NCBI RefSeq assembly: GCF_900162725.1
Contig: NZ_LT799418.1
Span: 251,194-315,193, forward strand
Length of the DNA stretch: 64,000 nucleotides
DNA from: Parabacteroides sp. Marseille-P3160
Lineage (GTDB): Bacteria > Bacteroidota > Bacteroidia > Bacteroidales > Tannerellaceae
Direction: 5' to 3'
Shown: positions 24,890 through 31,840 of the stretch, in pieces
Numbering within the stretch: position 1 is the first letter of the stretch
How the letters are laid out: every line of letters begins with the position of its first letter
Position numbers and translations under genes: made by a program
Notes under the pieces: generated by a model
The model's input: the letters and a program-made list of their open reading frames with translations, nothing else
Told to the model about the DNA's origin: nothing
Databases searched by the model: none

Positions 24890-24903
24890 CCGGCTCTGGG
24901 TAC
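24890..24903 (+). other. att site 2 (island 1 / island 2 junction)
   Basis: CCGGCTCTGGGTAC, identical over 14 nt to the 3' end of tRNA-Leu. The tRNA body is not present upstream, so this is an attachment repeat and not a tRNA. Confidence 0.85.
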
Positions 24904-24920
24904 GAAAGTAAATGATAAAG

Positions 24921-24960
24921 AGAGCTGAATCTTAATTGATTATAGCTCTTTTTTATTTTT
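24921..24960 (+). terminator. Terminator-like hairpin after att site 2
   Basis: AGAGCT (24921-24926) pairs with AGCTCT (24944-24949) around an inner AATC/GATT pair, followed by a T run. Each att copy in the window is followed by such a hairpin, as the tRNA 3' end is at 5835. Confidence 0.5.
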
Positions 24961-25018
24961 ATTACTGAAGCATGACTGAAACATTTCGGGTTGATCCCAT
25001 TTACCTAATCATTCTCTT

Positions 25019-25654
25019 CTATCCTTGATCAAATCCCATAGCTTTTTTTATTACTGCCATTTCTTCTTCTGAGGTCAGCATTTTTAATAATTCGAATGCA
25101 ACAGTTGGAGCTGTCGCAGGACAATAAGACGTAATAATATTACCATCAACTACGATTGGCTCATTCACAATATTCACTCCAAATTCTTTCAGCTTTTTTT
25201 GCCAATATCCGTCTTTTAAGTGGTAAGTAGTTGCTTTCCGATTCTTAAGAACTCCACTTTTTCCTAAAGGGAATGCTCCAGTACAAACTGTTGCAATAAT
25301 TTTACCTTTTGCATTAAATTCCTTAATTAATTTTAGGAGTCTTTCGTCATATGCTTCTTCATAAAAACCAAATTCCCCAAACCCACCAGGTATTGCTAAG
25401 GCGTCATATTCGTCAACATTTATTTCTCCAATGGTTTTATCTACCATTACAGGTACATTAAAAGTGCTTATAACTTTTTCAGTAAAGCTACATGTATCAA
25501 CGAATAAATTATGTCCATAATCAACTCTAGCCCAACCAATAATATCTACAAAAACACTAAATTCCATTATCTCAAATCCCTTTGCTAGAAACACTAATAC
25601 TTTCTTTTTTTGCATACTTTTCAGAATTATCAATTTGTTAAAAGTCCTATCCAT
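25019..25654 (-). CDS. DJ-1/PfpI family protein (class I amidotransferase-like)
   Basis: The frame opens at an ATG at 25654, directly after the stop of a 40-residue ORF; the ATG at 25615 (MQKKKVLVFLAKGFE) fits the family start better and would give 198 residues. Flavodoxin-like fold: beta-1 KKVLVFLAKGFEIMEF with the conserved Glu, LAIPGGFGEFGFYEEA, the nucleophile elbow ATVCTGAFPLGKSG (Cys), and a downstream TTYHLKD with His. Members include chaperone/deglycase DJ-1, ThiJ and intracellular proteases; the specific activity cannot be told. Carried on decayed island 2. Confidence 0.88.
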   Translation of the reverse strand: MDRTFNKLIILKSMQKKKVLVFLAKGFEIMEFSVFVDIIGWARVDYGHNLFVDTCSFTEKVISTFNVPVMVDKTIGEINVDEYDALAIPGGFGEFGFYEEAYDERLLKLIKEFNAKGKIIATVCTGAFPLGKSGVLKNRKATTYHLKDGYWQKKLKEFGVNIVNEPIVVDGNIITSYCPATAPTVAFELLKMLTSEEEMAVIKKAMGFDQG

Positions 25655-25777
25655 CTAACCCACTTCTTCTTTTGCAATACATATTGGCTCGGAATATAGC
25701 GATAGAATTTTAGGATCACTAGTCCAATAAGCTAACATATAATTATCTTCAGCATATTGAAATTGTCTTAAAAACAT
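25655..25777 (-). CDS. 40-residue ORF abutting the DJ-1-like gene
   Basis: Starts ATG at 25777 (MFLRQFQYAEDNYMLAYW) and ends with TAG at 25655-25657, immediately followed by the ATG at 25654. I do not recognise it. It could be a real leader peptide coupled to the DJ-1 gene, or the tail of a lost gene fused in the decayed island. Confidence 0.35.
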   Translation of the reverse strand: MFLRQFQYAEDNYMLAYWTSDPKILSLYSEPICIAKEEVG

Positions 25778-25864
25778 GTCTTTCTATATTTATGGTTTGA
25801 GTTTCAAAATACTGTAACATGCTTTATTATTGTATAAATTATTAAGATTCTAACGTTTATTGAC

Positions 25865-26326
25865 TTACAGTTCTTTTGCGAAACAAATACTTTTTTCCAT
25901 ATCCTTATATTGCCTATAATTAGGAATCTGAACATAATTGTTCCTTTTATACAATCTTACAGCTTCGGGCAGCATATTCCCGGTCTCTAAAATACTTTTT
26001 TTGAATCCTAATTGTTTTGCCCATGTTTCTAATTCTATCAACAGCTTAGTTCCGACACCTTGTCCCCTTGCAGCTATGGATACAAACATTCTTTTTACTT
26101 CAATCGTATCTGCATCATATTCTCTGATTGCTCCACAACCAATTGCTGTTCCGCCAATGTATGCAATAACGACATGTTTTATAGTTTCAAGGTTATTGTA
26201 TCGTTTGCATTCAGAATGAGCCTCTTCGTCGGCATTTGTCAAATGCTTTTCCAGCTCAATAACCAGTTTTAGAAAATCTTCGTTTTCAGAATTTGTCCGT
26301 CTAAATTCAATTATTTCTTTCGCCAT
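25865..26326 (-). CDS. GNAT family N-acetyltransferase
   Basis: 153 residues, single GNAT domain. The acetyl-CoA loop is seen as VKRMFVSIAARGQGVGTKLLIELETWA (Q/RxxGxG/A in RGQGVG), followed by GFKKSILETGNMLPEAVRLYKRNNY, the C-terminal beta-strand set. Substrate unknown. Located in island 2 on the same strand as its neighbours; its start overlaps the cupin remnant by 16 bp. Confidence 0.88.
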   Translation of the reverse strand: MAKEIIEFRRTNSENEDFLKLVIELEKHLTNADEEAHSECKRYNNLETIKHVVIAYIGGTAIGCGAIREYDADTIEVKRMFVSIAARGQGVGTKLLIELETWAKQLGFKKSILETGNMLPEAVRLYKRNNYVQIPNYRQYKDMEKSICFAKEL

Positions 26327-26489
26327 ATCTTCAAATTATTACCAATCATTATAGTTGTTTCAGAAGTATTATTCCAAACAGAGTGAGGTCTGTTACCATC
26401 TACAATAAAAGAATTATTCTCTGCTATTATCTGAGTTTTGTCTTCAAACAATACTTTAGCTTCTCCTTTCACTACGATAACAAGTGATC
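26311..26489 (-). pseudogene. Cupin-domain remnant
   Basis: Reading the minus strand in the frame shifted by one from the RhuM start gives LVIVVKGEAKVLFEDKTQ, then SFIVDGNRPHSVWNNTSE and MIGN, a C-terminal half of a small cupin (double-stranded beta-helix with the downstream His motif). Its own N-terminal half and start are missing. It ends inside the following GNAT start. Confidence 0.65.
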
Positions 26490-26561
26490 ATGCTCTAATT
26501 GAACATCTAATGTAGTCCTACCATCAGGTGTTTGATATATTATTATTTCACCTTTATTCAT
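26472..26561 (-). pseudogene. RhuM-family N-terminal remnant
   Basis: 29 codons: MNKGEIIIYQTPDGRTTLDV then QLEHDHLLS and TAG. This is the start of RhuM-type virulence-associated proteins, broken where it meets the cupin fragment at EHD(H). One base added at the junction would fuse it in frame to the cupin. Its ATG lies inside the end of the beta-lactamase-like gene. Confidence 0.7.
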
Positions 26562-27594
26562 TTAGGTCTTTTTTATTTTTTAGATAATCTCTGACAACAT
26601 TTAAAATTTGAGTATGATGAAAGAATGTATCTTTTAAATTATTCCCATAGCTTATGTTTTCTAGAACAATTACACTTGTTTTAAATTCGGGAAAATAATA
26701 ATTCATAGAAACAAAATATGGCAAATACCCGGTTTGTCCTAATTGTAATAAGTCATTTGTACTATCAATTGTTATGCCATAGCCGTATAAAGTTAATCCA
26801 AATATAGGATGATTTCTAGTCGCATTTTTATATGGAGAAACCATAATCTCTAGTGTCTCTTTCTTTAATAAATCCTTTTGAAACAAATTCTTATTCCATA
26901 ACAATAAATCATCTGCTGTTGAAATAAACCCGCCGGCAGGGACATAAACACTATCAGGACATTGTTCCTGAATATCTCCGGGTTTATCTTCCGTATAGCA
27001 TTTTACAAGATGAGAGCCATTATGTAAAATCGGATGAGATGTATTATTCATTCCACATTTCTTAAAAAGGCGAGAGGTTATATTTGCAAAGGAATCACTA
27101 TTAATTCTCTCTAATATATTAGCTAATAACTGATACCCAATTTGTGAATAGGCGAAATTAGTACCTGCAACAAATTTTAAGGGTTCATCTATAGATACAA
27201 TACCATGAGTATGAGTCAATAATTGATGGACTGTAACTGTATCTTTCCATTCTTGCGATAAATCAGGCAAATAGGCGGAAATATGGTTGTCTAATCTTAT
27301 ATTTCCTTTCTCGACCTCTTGCAATACTAAGGCGGCTGTGATTTGTTTGCTAATTGAGCCTATAATGAATGTATTTTCCCATGTTAATGAGTCTCTCGTT
27401 TGTAAATCAGCATACCCAAATTTTTTTCTATATAATATACTGTCATTTTCGGCTATAAGAATTACTCCATTGAACGGTTTGTTTGGCTCTGACTTAGTGA
27501 TTAAGTCAATTTCTTTTCTAATATCCAATATTTGAGCATTCGAAATTATTGGAGCAGAAAATAAAAGAAATAGTAAGTATTTTCTAATGTTCAT
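26554..27594 (-). CDS. Serine beta-lactamase/esterase-like hydrolase (class C fold), secreted
   Basis: 346 residues. Signal peptide MNIRKYLLFLLFSAPIISNA with cleavage before QILD. Catalytic SxxK is GSISKQITA (about 75-83); the second motif is FAYSQIGYQLL (YxN replaced by YSQ); LLTHTHGI is also typical of the beta-lactamase/CubicO/EstB family. The third motif may be LGQTGY. These exported enzymes include carboxylesterases, D-peptidases and penicillin-binding-like proteins; true beta-lactamase activity cannot be assumed. It starts 3 nt after the stop of an integrase remnant. Confidence 0.85.
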   Translation of the reverse strand: MNIRKYLLFLLFSAPIISNAQILDIRKEIDLITKSEPNKPFNGVILIAENDSILYRKKFGYADLQTRDSLTWENTFIIGSISKQITAALVLQEVEKGNIRLDNHISAYLPDLSQEWKDTVTVHQLLTHTHGIVSIDEPLKFVAGTNFAYSQIGYQLLANILERINSDSFANITSRLFKKCGMNNTSHPILHNGSHLVKCYTEDKPGDIQEQCPDSVYVPAGGFISTADDLLLWNKNLFQKDLLKKETLEIMVSPYKNATRNHPIFGLTLYGYGITIDSTNDLLQLGQTGYLPYFVSMNYYFPEFKTSVIVLENISYGNNLKDTFFHHTQILNVVRDYLKNKKDLNE

Positions 27595-27596
27595 CT

Positions 27597-27982
27597 CTAT
27601 AATTCAATTTCCGGCAATGAATTTACAGCTTTTTCTTTTAATGAATCTACCGCACGGGTATATTTCTCAGTGTATTTCAGTCCACTATCTCCTAAAAGTG
27701 ATTCTACGGGTCTTTATATCAGTCTGGTATTCTCCCAATAGATTAACAGTAAATGAATGCCTAGCAAGGTGCCAAGTAATATGCTTATCTATTCCTGCAC
27801 GAGCTACCCACGTTCTAAGTGCTTTCAAACAACCCGTATGACTCGGTAGTGTGAATATAAAGTCATCTTTCTTTGGCTTCTCTCCGATAAGACTTAGTAA
27901 AGTTGGGCTAAGAGGAATAATAACGATGGAGTTTTTGCTGTAATTTGGGATTTTCTTTGGTTTTTGTTTGAATCTTAGCCAT
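27597..27982 (-). pseudogene. Tyrosine recombinase remnant (C-terminal part, frameshifted)
   Basis: The minus strand reads, across frameshifts, VVIIPLSPTLLSLIGEKPK, then DKHITWHLARHSFTVNLLG (HxxR), and after a further shift LLGDSGLKYTEKYTRAVD with the nucleophile Tyr, ending EIEL-TAG. The catalytic domain is recognisable; the N-terminal two-thirds are gone. It lies 210 bp from att site 3, as the intact integrase lies near att site 2. Presumed former integrase of island 2. Confidence 0.85.
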
Positions 27983-28190
27983 CTTAGTTAGATCTTGAGG
28001 TTATATTCTCTTTCTTAACTCTTATTGGCAAAGGTAAAATAATAATTTAATTGGGGTGTAAAAAGATGAAAAAAATAGCATAAAACGCTCAAATTAATGG
28101 AAAATTTCAATTTTATATATTAGATTAAATATTTAATATATAGTAATTTATATTCTTTTTATTGGATGTTATTTAATAGGTTATGTATCT

Positions 28191-28201
28191 GCTCTGGGTA
28201 C
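28191..28201 (+). other. att site 3 (island 2 / island 3 junction)
   Basis: GCTCTGGGTAC matches the tRNA-Leu 3' end over 11 nt. The preceding AATAGGTTATGTATC is shared with the region before att site 4 (41139-41150), showing that the two junctions are homologous. Confidence 0.75.
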
Positions 28202-28255
28202 GATTAGGATGAGAGCCTAATTGATTGATCAATTATTATTTTGCTTTGCTCATAT

Positions 28256-28273
28256 GTTTCCAAATTGTTCCCA
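28256..28273 (+). repeat. Arm-type heptamer direct repeat after att site 3
   Basis: GTTTCCA-AATT-GTTCCCA: related heptamers with an 11-nt period, 55 nt from the att core, matching the layouts at 5888 and 41221. Candidate integrase arm site at the left end of island 3. Confidence 0.6.
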
Positions 28274-28281
28274 GGCGAAAG

Positions 28282-28304
28282 TTGATAGATCTTGAATCTA
28301 TCAA
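28282..28304 (-). terminator. Hairpin downstream of the Xus-like operon
   Basis: TTGATAGAT (28282-28290) and ATCTATCAA (28296-28304) are perfect 9-bp arms with a 5-nt loop. It lies about 180 bp past the xusC-like stop. No strong T run, so a terminator role is tentative. The rest of 28001-28479 contains att site 3 and AT-rich sequence without genes. Confidence 0.4.
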
Positions 28305-28479
28305 GTTCGATTCAGTAAGTATATATCTAGTAAAGCGAAATACCCTCTACAGTTTATTAAACAAAAAAAACAATGAGATTACGAGTATAGCAATAGTTCT
28401 GTAAACCTATACCGAAAGCATATAACTGACACTTAAAATAAGTAACATCTCTCTTTTTCTACAGAAAACTTTATAAAAA

Positions 28480-29991
28480 TCAAAATCTACAAATATTGAT
28501 ATTGGAAAAGAAAAAATAGGCGATTAAATACAGTATAAAAATAGACATTGACCATGCAAAATATCTTAAAATATATCGTTTTCCCTTTTTAAATGGTACC
28601 AAAAACAAAAGATTAAAGAGAAGTACTATCAAAGATACGGCAAAATTGATTGTAGCTAAAAAACTACAGAATATCACAGCAAAACAAGCCGGTTGCCAAA
28701 CTATTCCAACCAATAATCCATATAATCCTCCTGAAAGAAAGGTAATCGGTAAAATCCATAAAGCATATATAATCCCTTTTTTCAATTGACTGACAAAGAA
28801 CCTCCATACATTAACCTCGAGGAGAACCTGCTCCCCCTTTTCTTTGGGTGCTCGACCTTTATTTTTCTCTCTATATTTTTTTCTACCCGTATATCGCGGC
28901 CACCAAATGAAAAATCCGGTAATTGTTAATACAAGTGGGATCAAGCCTCCGATCAAAGCCGATATGCGTGTTATCATCCCTCCGAACGAACCGTAATGAA
29001 TAGGTTGTATCCATGAAAGGTAGGCATGTACTATATTAGGCAGATCTGTTTCTGAATTAAAAAGAATTTTACCCGAATATTGATCAACGGTAGAAAGAAC
29101 TTTTCGTCCTTCAGCCATTTTAGCAGGTTTTTGAGCATTAATTAAATATGCACCTGTAGAATCTCTAGGAAATATAATGGCTGTAACAGTGGCTTCTGGT
29201 TCTACTTTCTGAAAAGAATTCAAAATATTGGATAGTGGAAGTGATTGATATTCGACTGAATAATTTGATTTAGCTCCAAAGATATTCATCAATATTTGAG
29301 GGGAACTCCCTGCAAACATCAACATCAACGGTAAAATCAATATATTAAGCACAAAAACACATCCGCTTAATGAAAGCATCGATACTACCGGAAAAGTAAA
29401 TACTCCCAAAATATTATGCCAGGAACGATTTTGTTGGGTAAATGAGGCCGAAAATTTCACTGTCAGTGATGATTTTATCTGTCGTATCTTTTTAGGAAGC
29501 CACAAACGAATACCGGTAATCGATAAAATCAACAAAATCAATGAAGCTGCTCCCACGATATAACGTCCGACACCGGGGATCATTAGAGTACGATGGATAT
29601 CCATCACGGAACCTATAAAACGGCCAAAACGAGGACGAGAATCTAGGATTTCACCGGTATAAGGATTAATAAACACCTCCGTTTGATAACCATCTTTCAA
29701 AATCCGATAGGTTGGATTCGTCGTCCCTTTATTTATCATAATGGACTCTGCCGACAGTTCCGGGTGAAGTTTTTTTACCAATGGCAGAATTTCTCCATAA
29801 TCTTTATATGTACCATTCGCCTCGACAGTGAATAACTCAGGATTCAGCTTTTGATCGATTTCGTCCTGAAAAACAAGAATACTTCCGGTGAGTCCCACAA
29901 CAGAAACAATTAAACCGGCAATCAAACCCAAATAAAGATGCCATTTCCCCCACCATTTGCGTTGGTGGCTTGCCCATTCCTTAATAGTCAT
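28480..29991 (-). CDS. PepSY-domain inner-membrane protein (XusC-like ferric-siderophore reductase)
   Basis: 503 residues. N-terminal helix pair around KWHLYLGLIAGLIVSVVGLTGS, a periplasmic PepSY region, MDIHRTLMIPGVGRYIVGAASLILLILS, RSWHNILGVFTFPVVSMLSLSG, and C-terminal helices from about 365. Conserved membrane His residues (His18, the IHR and SWHN His) could hold heme. In Bacteroides thetaiotaomicron XusC, the third member of the Xus xenosiderophore system, is a PepSY protein thought to reduce imported iron-siderophore. It overlaps the upstream 137-residue gene by 4 bp. Last gene of the operon. Confidence 0.85.
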   Translation of the reverse strand: MTIKEWASHQRKWWGKWHLYLGLIAGLIVSVVGLTGSILVFQDEIDQKLNPELFTVEANGTYKDYGEILPLVKKLHPELSAESIMINKGTTNPTYRILKDGYQTEVFINPYTGEILDSRPRFGRFIGSVMDIHRTLMIPGVGRYIVGAASLILLILSITGIRLWLPKKIRQIKSSLTVKFSASFTQQNRSWHNILGVFTFPVVSMLSLSGCVFVLNILILPLMLMFAGSSPQILMNIFGAKSNYSVEYQSLPLSNILNSFQKVEPEATVTAIIFPRDSTGAYLINAQKPAKMAEGRKVLSTVDQYSGKILFNSETDLPNIVHAYLSWIQPIHYGSFGGMITRISALIGGLIPLVLTITGFFIWWPRYTGRKKYREKNKGRAPKEKGEQVLLEVNVWRFFVSQLKKGIIYALWILPITFLSGGLYGLLVGIVWQPACFAVIFCSFLATINFAVSLIVLLFNLLFLVPFKKGKRYILRYFAWSMSIFILYLIAYFFFSNINICRF

Positions 29992-30401
29992 GCCTCCTCT
30001 TTTTTCCCCGGTTTAGTATACTTCCATAAAGTCAGGATAAGTAAAACATTGATTATTACAATGAGTGATAATAAAACGGCTTGAGACAAATTAAAAGGTT
30101 TTTCAACGGCAATGGCCTCTATCAAATGAGCAGCGTTCAGAAGCAAAAATAGAATACTCCAGACTAAAGCCCCCCACGATAATCCTTTAGAAGAAAAATT
30201 TAAAAACAATAAAGCAAGGATAAAAGGTGAGGTTGATACCAATATTGTAAAGATATGTACTCCTAAAGGAATCACCCCGGCTGCGTCTACAATATCCATG
30301 CTTTTTCCATAATAAATTTCAAACTGATGTAACGAATTGTGTAGGATAAAACAGACTCCGATTAATATCCAGTAAAAAACTATTTTAACTGTTGTATGCA
30401 T
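29988..30401 (-). CDS. Four-helix membrane protein of the Xus-like operon
   Basis: 137 residues with four hydrophobic helices (VFYWILIGVCFILHN, HIFTILVSTSPFILALLFL, WGALVWSILFLLLNAAHLIEA, AVLLSLIVIINVLLILTLW). Family not recognised. His residues at the ends of helices could bind heme or metal. It overlaps the PepSY gene by 4 bp, which suggests the products work together, perhaps as a small subunit of the reductase. A 162-bp gap separates it from the xusB-like gene. Confidence 0.75.
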   Translation of the reverse strand: MHTTVKIVFYWILIGVCFILHNSLHQFEIYYGKSMDIVDAAGVIPLGVHIFTILVSTSPFILALLFLNFSSKGLSWGALVWSILFLLLNAAHLIEAIAVEKPFNLSQAVLLSLIVIINVLLILTLWKYTKPGKKEEA

Positions 30402-30563
30402 AGTAGTTATTGATTTATTGAATGATTTGTAATCTTTTTTTTACGAATTAAATGATCCATTAATGTAATAACAGGAGGATACTAAGTGTTATTCGTATTT
30501 CTGGGAACCTTTTTAATACCCTCCTTTATTAAGAATCCGGAATAGTAAACTAATAAAGAACGG

Positions 30564-31811
30564 TTAATCTGCTTTTACTACAAGTTTACAAAATCCCCAT
30601 ACAACTCCTCCGGAAGCAACATTGAAAACCTGAGTCGCTGTATTATTATCACCCAAAACATAGTATCCGTTCTTGTCTGCATTGTTCACAACTCTAAAGT
30701 AAACTTTGTCATCGATAGCAGTTATCGATTGTGCGCACTGGAAAGGATAAGTTGTTAATGGAATATCGGATATTTTGGTCGGACCTTGTGCGATGTTTTC
30801 CTTATTAAATGCATAATAGCTATAGGAAACATCAGTTAATAAAGTAGTAAAAGCAAGGGCCTGGGAACTCATTGAAGTATATAACTTATCATCCTTTACA
30901 CACACAGTTCCAAAAGATGTTCCTTTTGTATAATCGTCAGCTTTAATAATCCATTCTTTATCGAAATCAGTATCTCCCTTTTTAATCCGTACAATCGCAG
31001 ATCCGTTAATCGCTCCGGTTGCACCAAAACCATGCGAACAAAAGTACAATGCACCATCATCTCCCAAACCCCACATTTGGTTTTCATTTCCGGGATATCC
31101 GATATAACTGATATTTTCACGACGAATCGTTTTTTCATATTTCCCGCTTGCAATATCAACCACAGCCAATTGCACAAACCCCAAAGGTTCGTTAATGAAA
31201 AAATTCCCTTTTTCGTTCTCTTTATTAGAGAAGATATCTACATACAGTTTACCTTCTTTTGCTACAATGAGGGATGTTCCGATATCTTGATAACCATATT
31301 GCTGATCGCGAATAGCACTCAAATCGATATCTCCGGAACGTTCCATACTGGAGGGGTTAAATTTCTGTATCTTTAAGAGACTTCGATCAGCATCCAGATA
31401 GAAACCAAGAGTATCATTGTAAATATAATAATTCGAATTCAGTCCAGAAGAAATTCGCCCATCTTCTTTGAGATTTCCGGATGCATCGACAGAATATCTG
31501 ATCAAATCATCTTTACTTTGGCTTGCCAGACTTGAACGTTTAAATACCCATTTACCGAAACTTTGCATCCCATTGGTTTGAATAGCTAATGAGCCTGATT
31601 TAACATTGTCAATACTGCCCGAAGGTATTTCCGTATAAGTTGTTGCATAGCCGACATAAGGAGAAGTAGTCATATCTCCGGTTAGCAAAGCATAATAATT
31701 GGTAGTATCTTCTTGTACGGTGGGAGTATCGTCATTATCAGAACAAGCAGATAAACATATTCCTGTTATAAACAGAAGGAGCAAAGTGTTTATTTTTAGA
31801 TTTTTACGCAT
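30564..31811 (-). CDS. DUF4374 surface lipoprotein (XusB-like siderophore-binding protein)
   Basis: 415 residues. Lipoprotein signal MRKNLKINTLLLLFITGICL with lipobox LSAC, followed by SDNDD, an acidic stretch like the surface-export signals of Bacteroidota lipoproteins. The rest is DUF4374, a beta-propeller: repeated motifs such as YDVASGKY-type turns (VVDIASGKYEKTI). XusB of B. thetaiotaomicron is a DUF4374 lipoprotein that binds ferric enterobactin at the cell surface and passes it to XusA. It lies 29 bp downstream of the TonB-dependent receptor gene, the same arrangement. Confidence 0.88.
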   Translation of the reverse strand: MRKNLKINTLLLLFITGICLSACSDNDDTPTVQEDTTNYYALLTGDMTTSPYVGYATTYTEIPSGSIDNVKSGSLAIQTNGMQSFGKWVFKRSSLASQSKDDLIRYSVDASGNLKEDGRISSGLNSNYYIYNDTLGFYLDADRSLLKIQKFNPSSMERSGDIDLSAIRDQQYGYQDIGTSLIVAKEGKLYVDIFSNKENEKGNFFINEPLGFVQLAVVDIASGKYEKTIRRENISYIGYPGNENQMWGLGDDGALYFCSHGFGATGAINGSAIVRIKKGDTDFDKEWIIKADDYTKGTSFGTVCVKDDKLYTSMSSQALAFTTLLTDVSYSYYAFNKENIAQGPTKISDIPLTTYPFQCAQSITAIDDKVYFRVVNNADKNGYYVLGDNNTATQVFNVASGGVVWGFCKLVVKAD

Positions 31812-31840
31812 TGTGAAAATTTATTTAAATTAATAATATG

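Larger units (their letters stand above)
5828..24903. mobile_element. Island 1: tRNA-Leu-integrated mobilizable island carrying a defence operon
   Basis: Bounded by 14-bp direct repeats of the tRNA-Leu 3' end (5814-5827 and 24890-24903). It holds an intact tyrosine recombinase next to the right end, a relaxase, a MobC-like protein, an oriT-like hairpin, a primase, a VapE-like ATPase and an HTH/excisionase-like gene. No type IV secretion genes are present, so it would be mobilizable by a helper rather than self-transmissible. The cargo is the AT-rich six-gene restriction-modification/GHKL operon. Confidence 0.85.
24904..28201. mobile_element. Island 2: decayed tRNA-Leu island
   Basis: Bounded by the att repeats at 24890-24903 and 28191-28201. 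The integrase has decayed to a frameshifted C-terminal tail at 27597-27982, close to its own att end, matching the int-att layout of island 1. Cargo: DJ-1/PfpI protein, GNAT, chimeric RhuM/cupin remnant, beta-lactamase-like hydrolase. It can no longer move by itself. Confidence 0.6.

Noticed and set aside
24890-24903. Possible additional tRNA-Leu genes at the att copies
   Set aside because: Only 10-14 nt of the tRNA 3' end are present at each copy; no anticodon or D arm upstream.
5828-24903. Calling island 1 a self-transmissible conjugative element
   Set aside because: No type IV secretion or coupling protein genes are present.
26554-27594. Calling this a resistance beta-lactamase
   Set aside because: SxxK is present but the second motif is YSQ and the family includes many esterases and peptidases.
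27587-27841. Plus-strand ORF of 84 codons
   Set aside because: Antisense of the integrase remnant, whose HxxR and Tyr motifs are readable on the minus strand.
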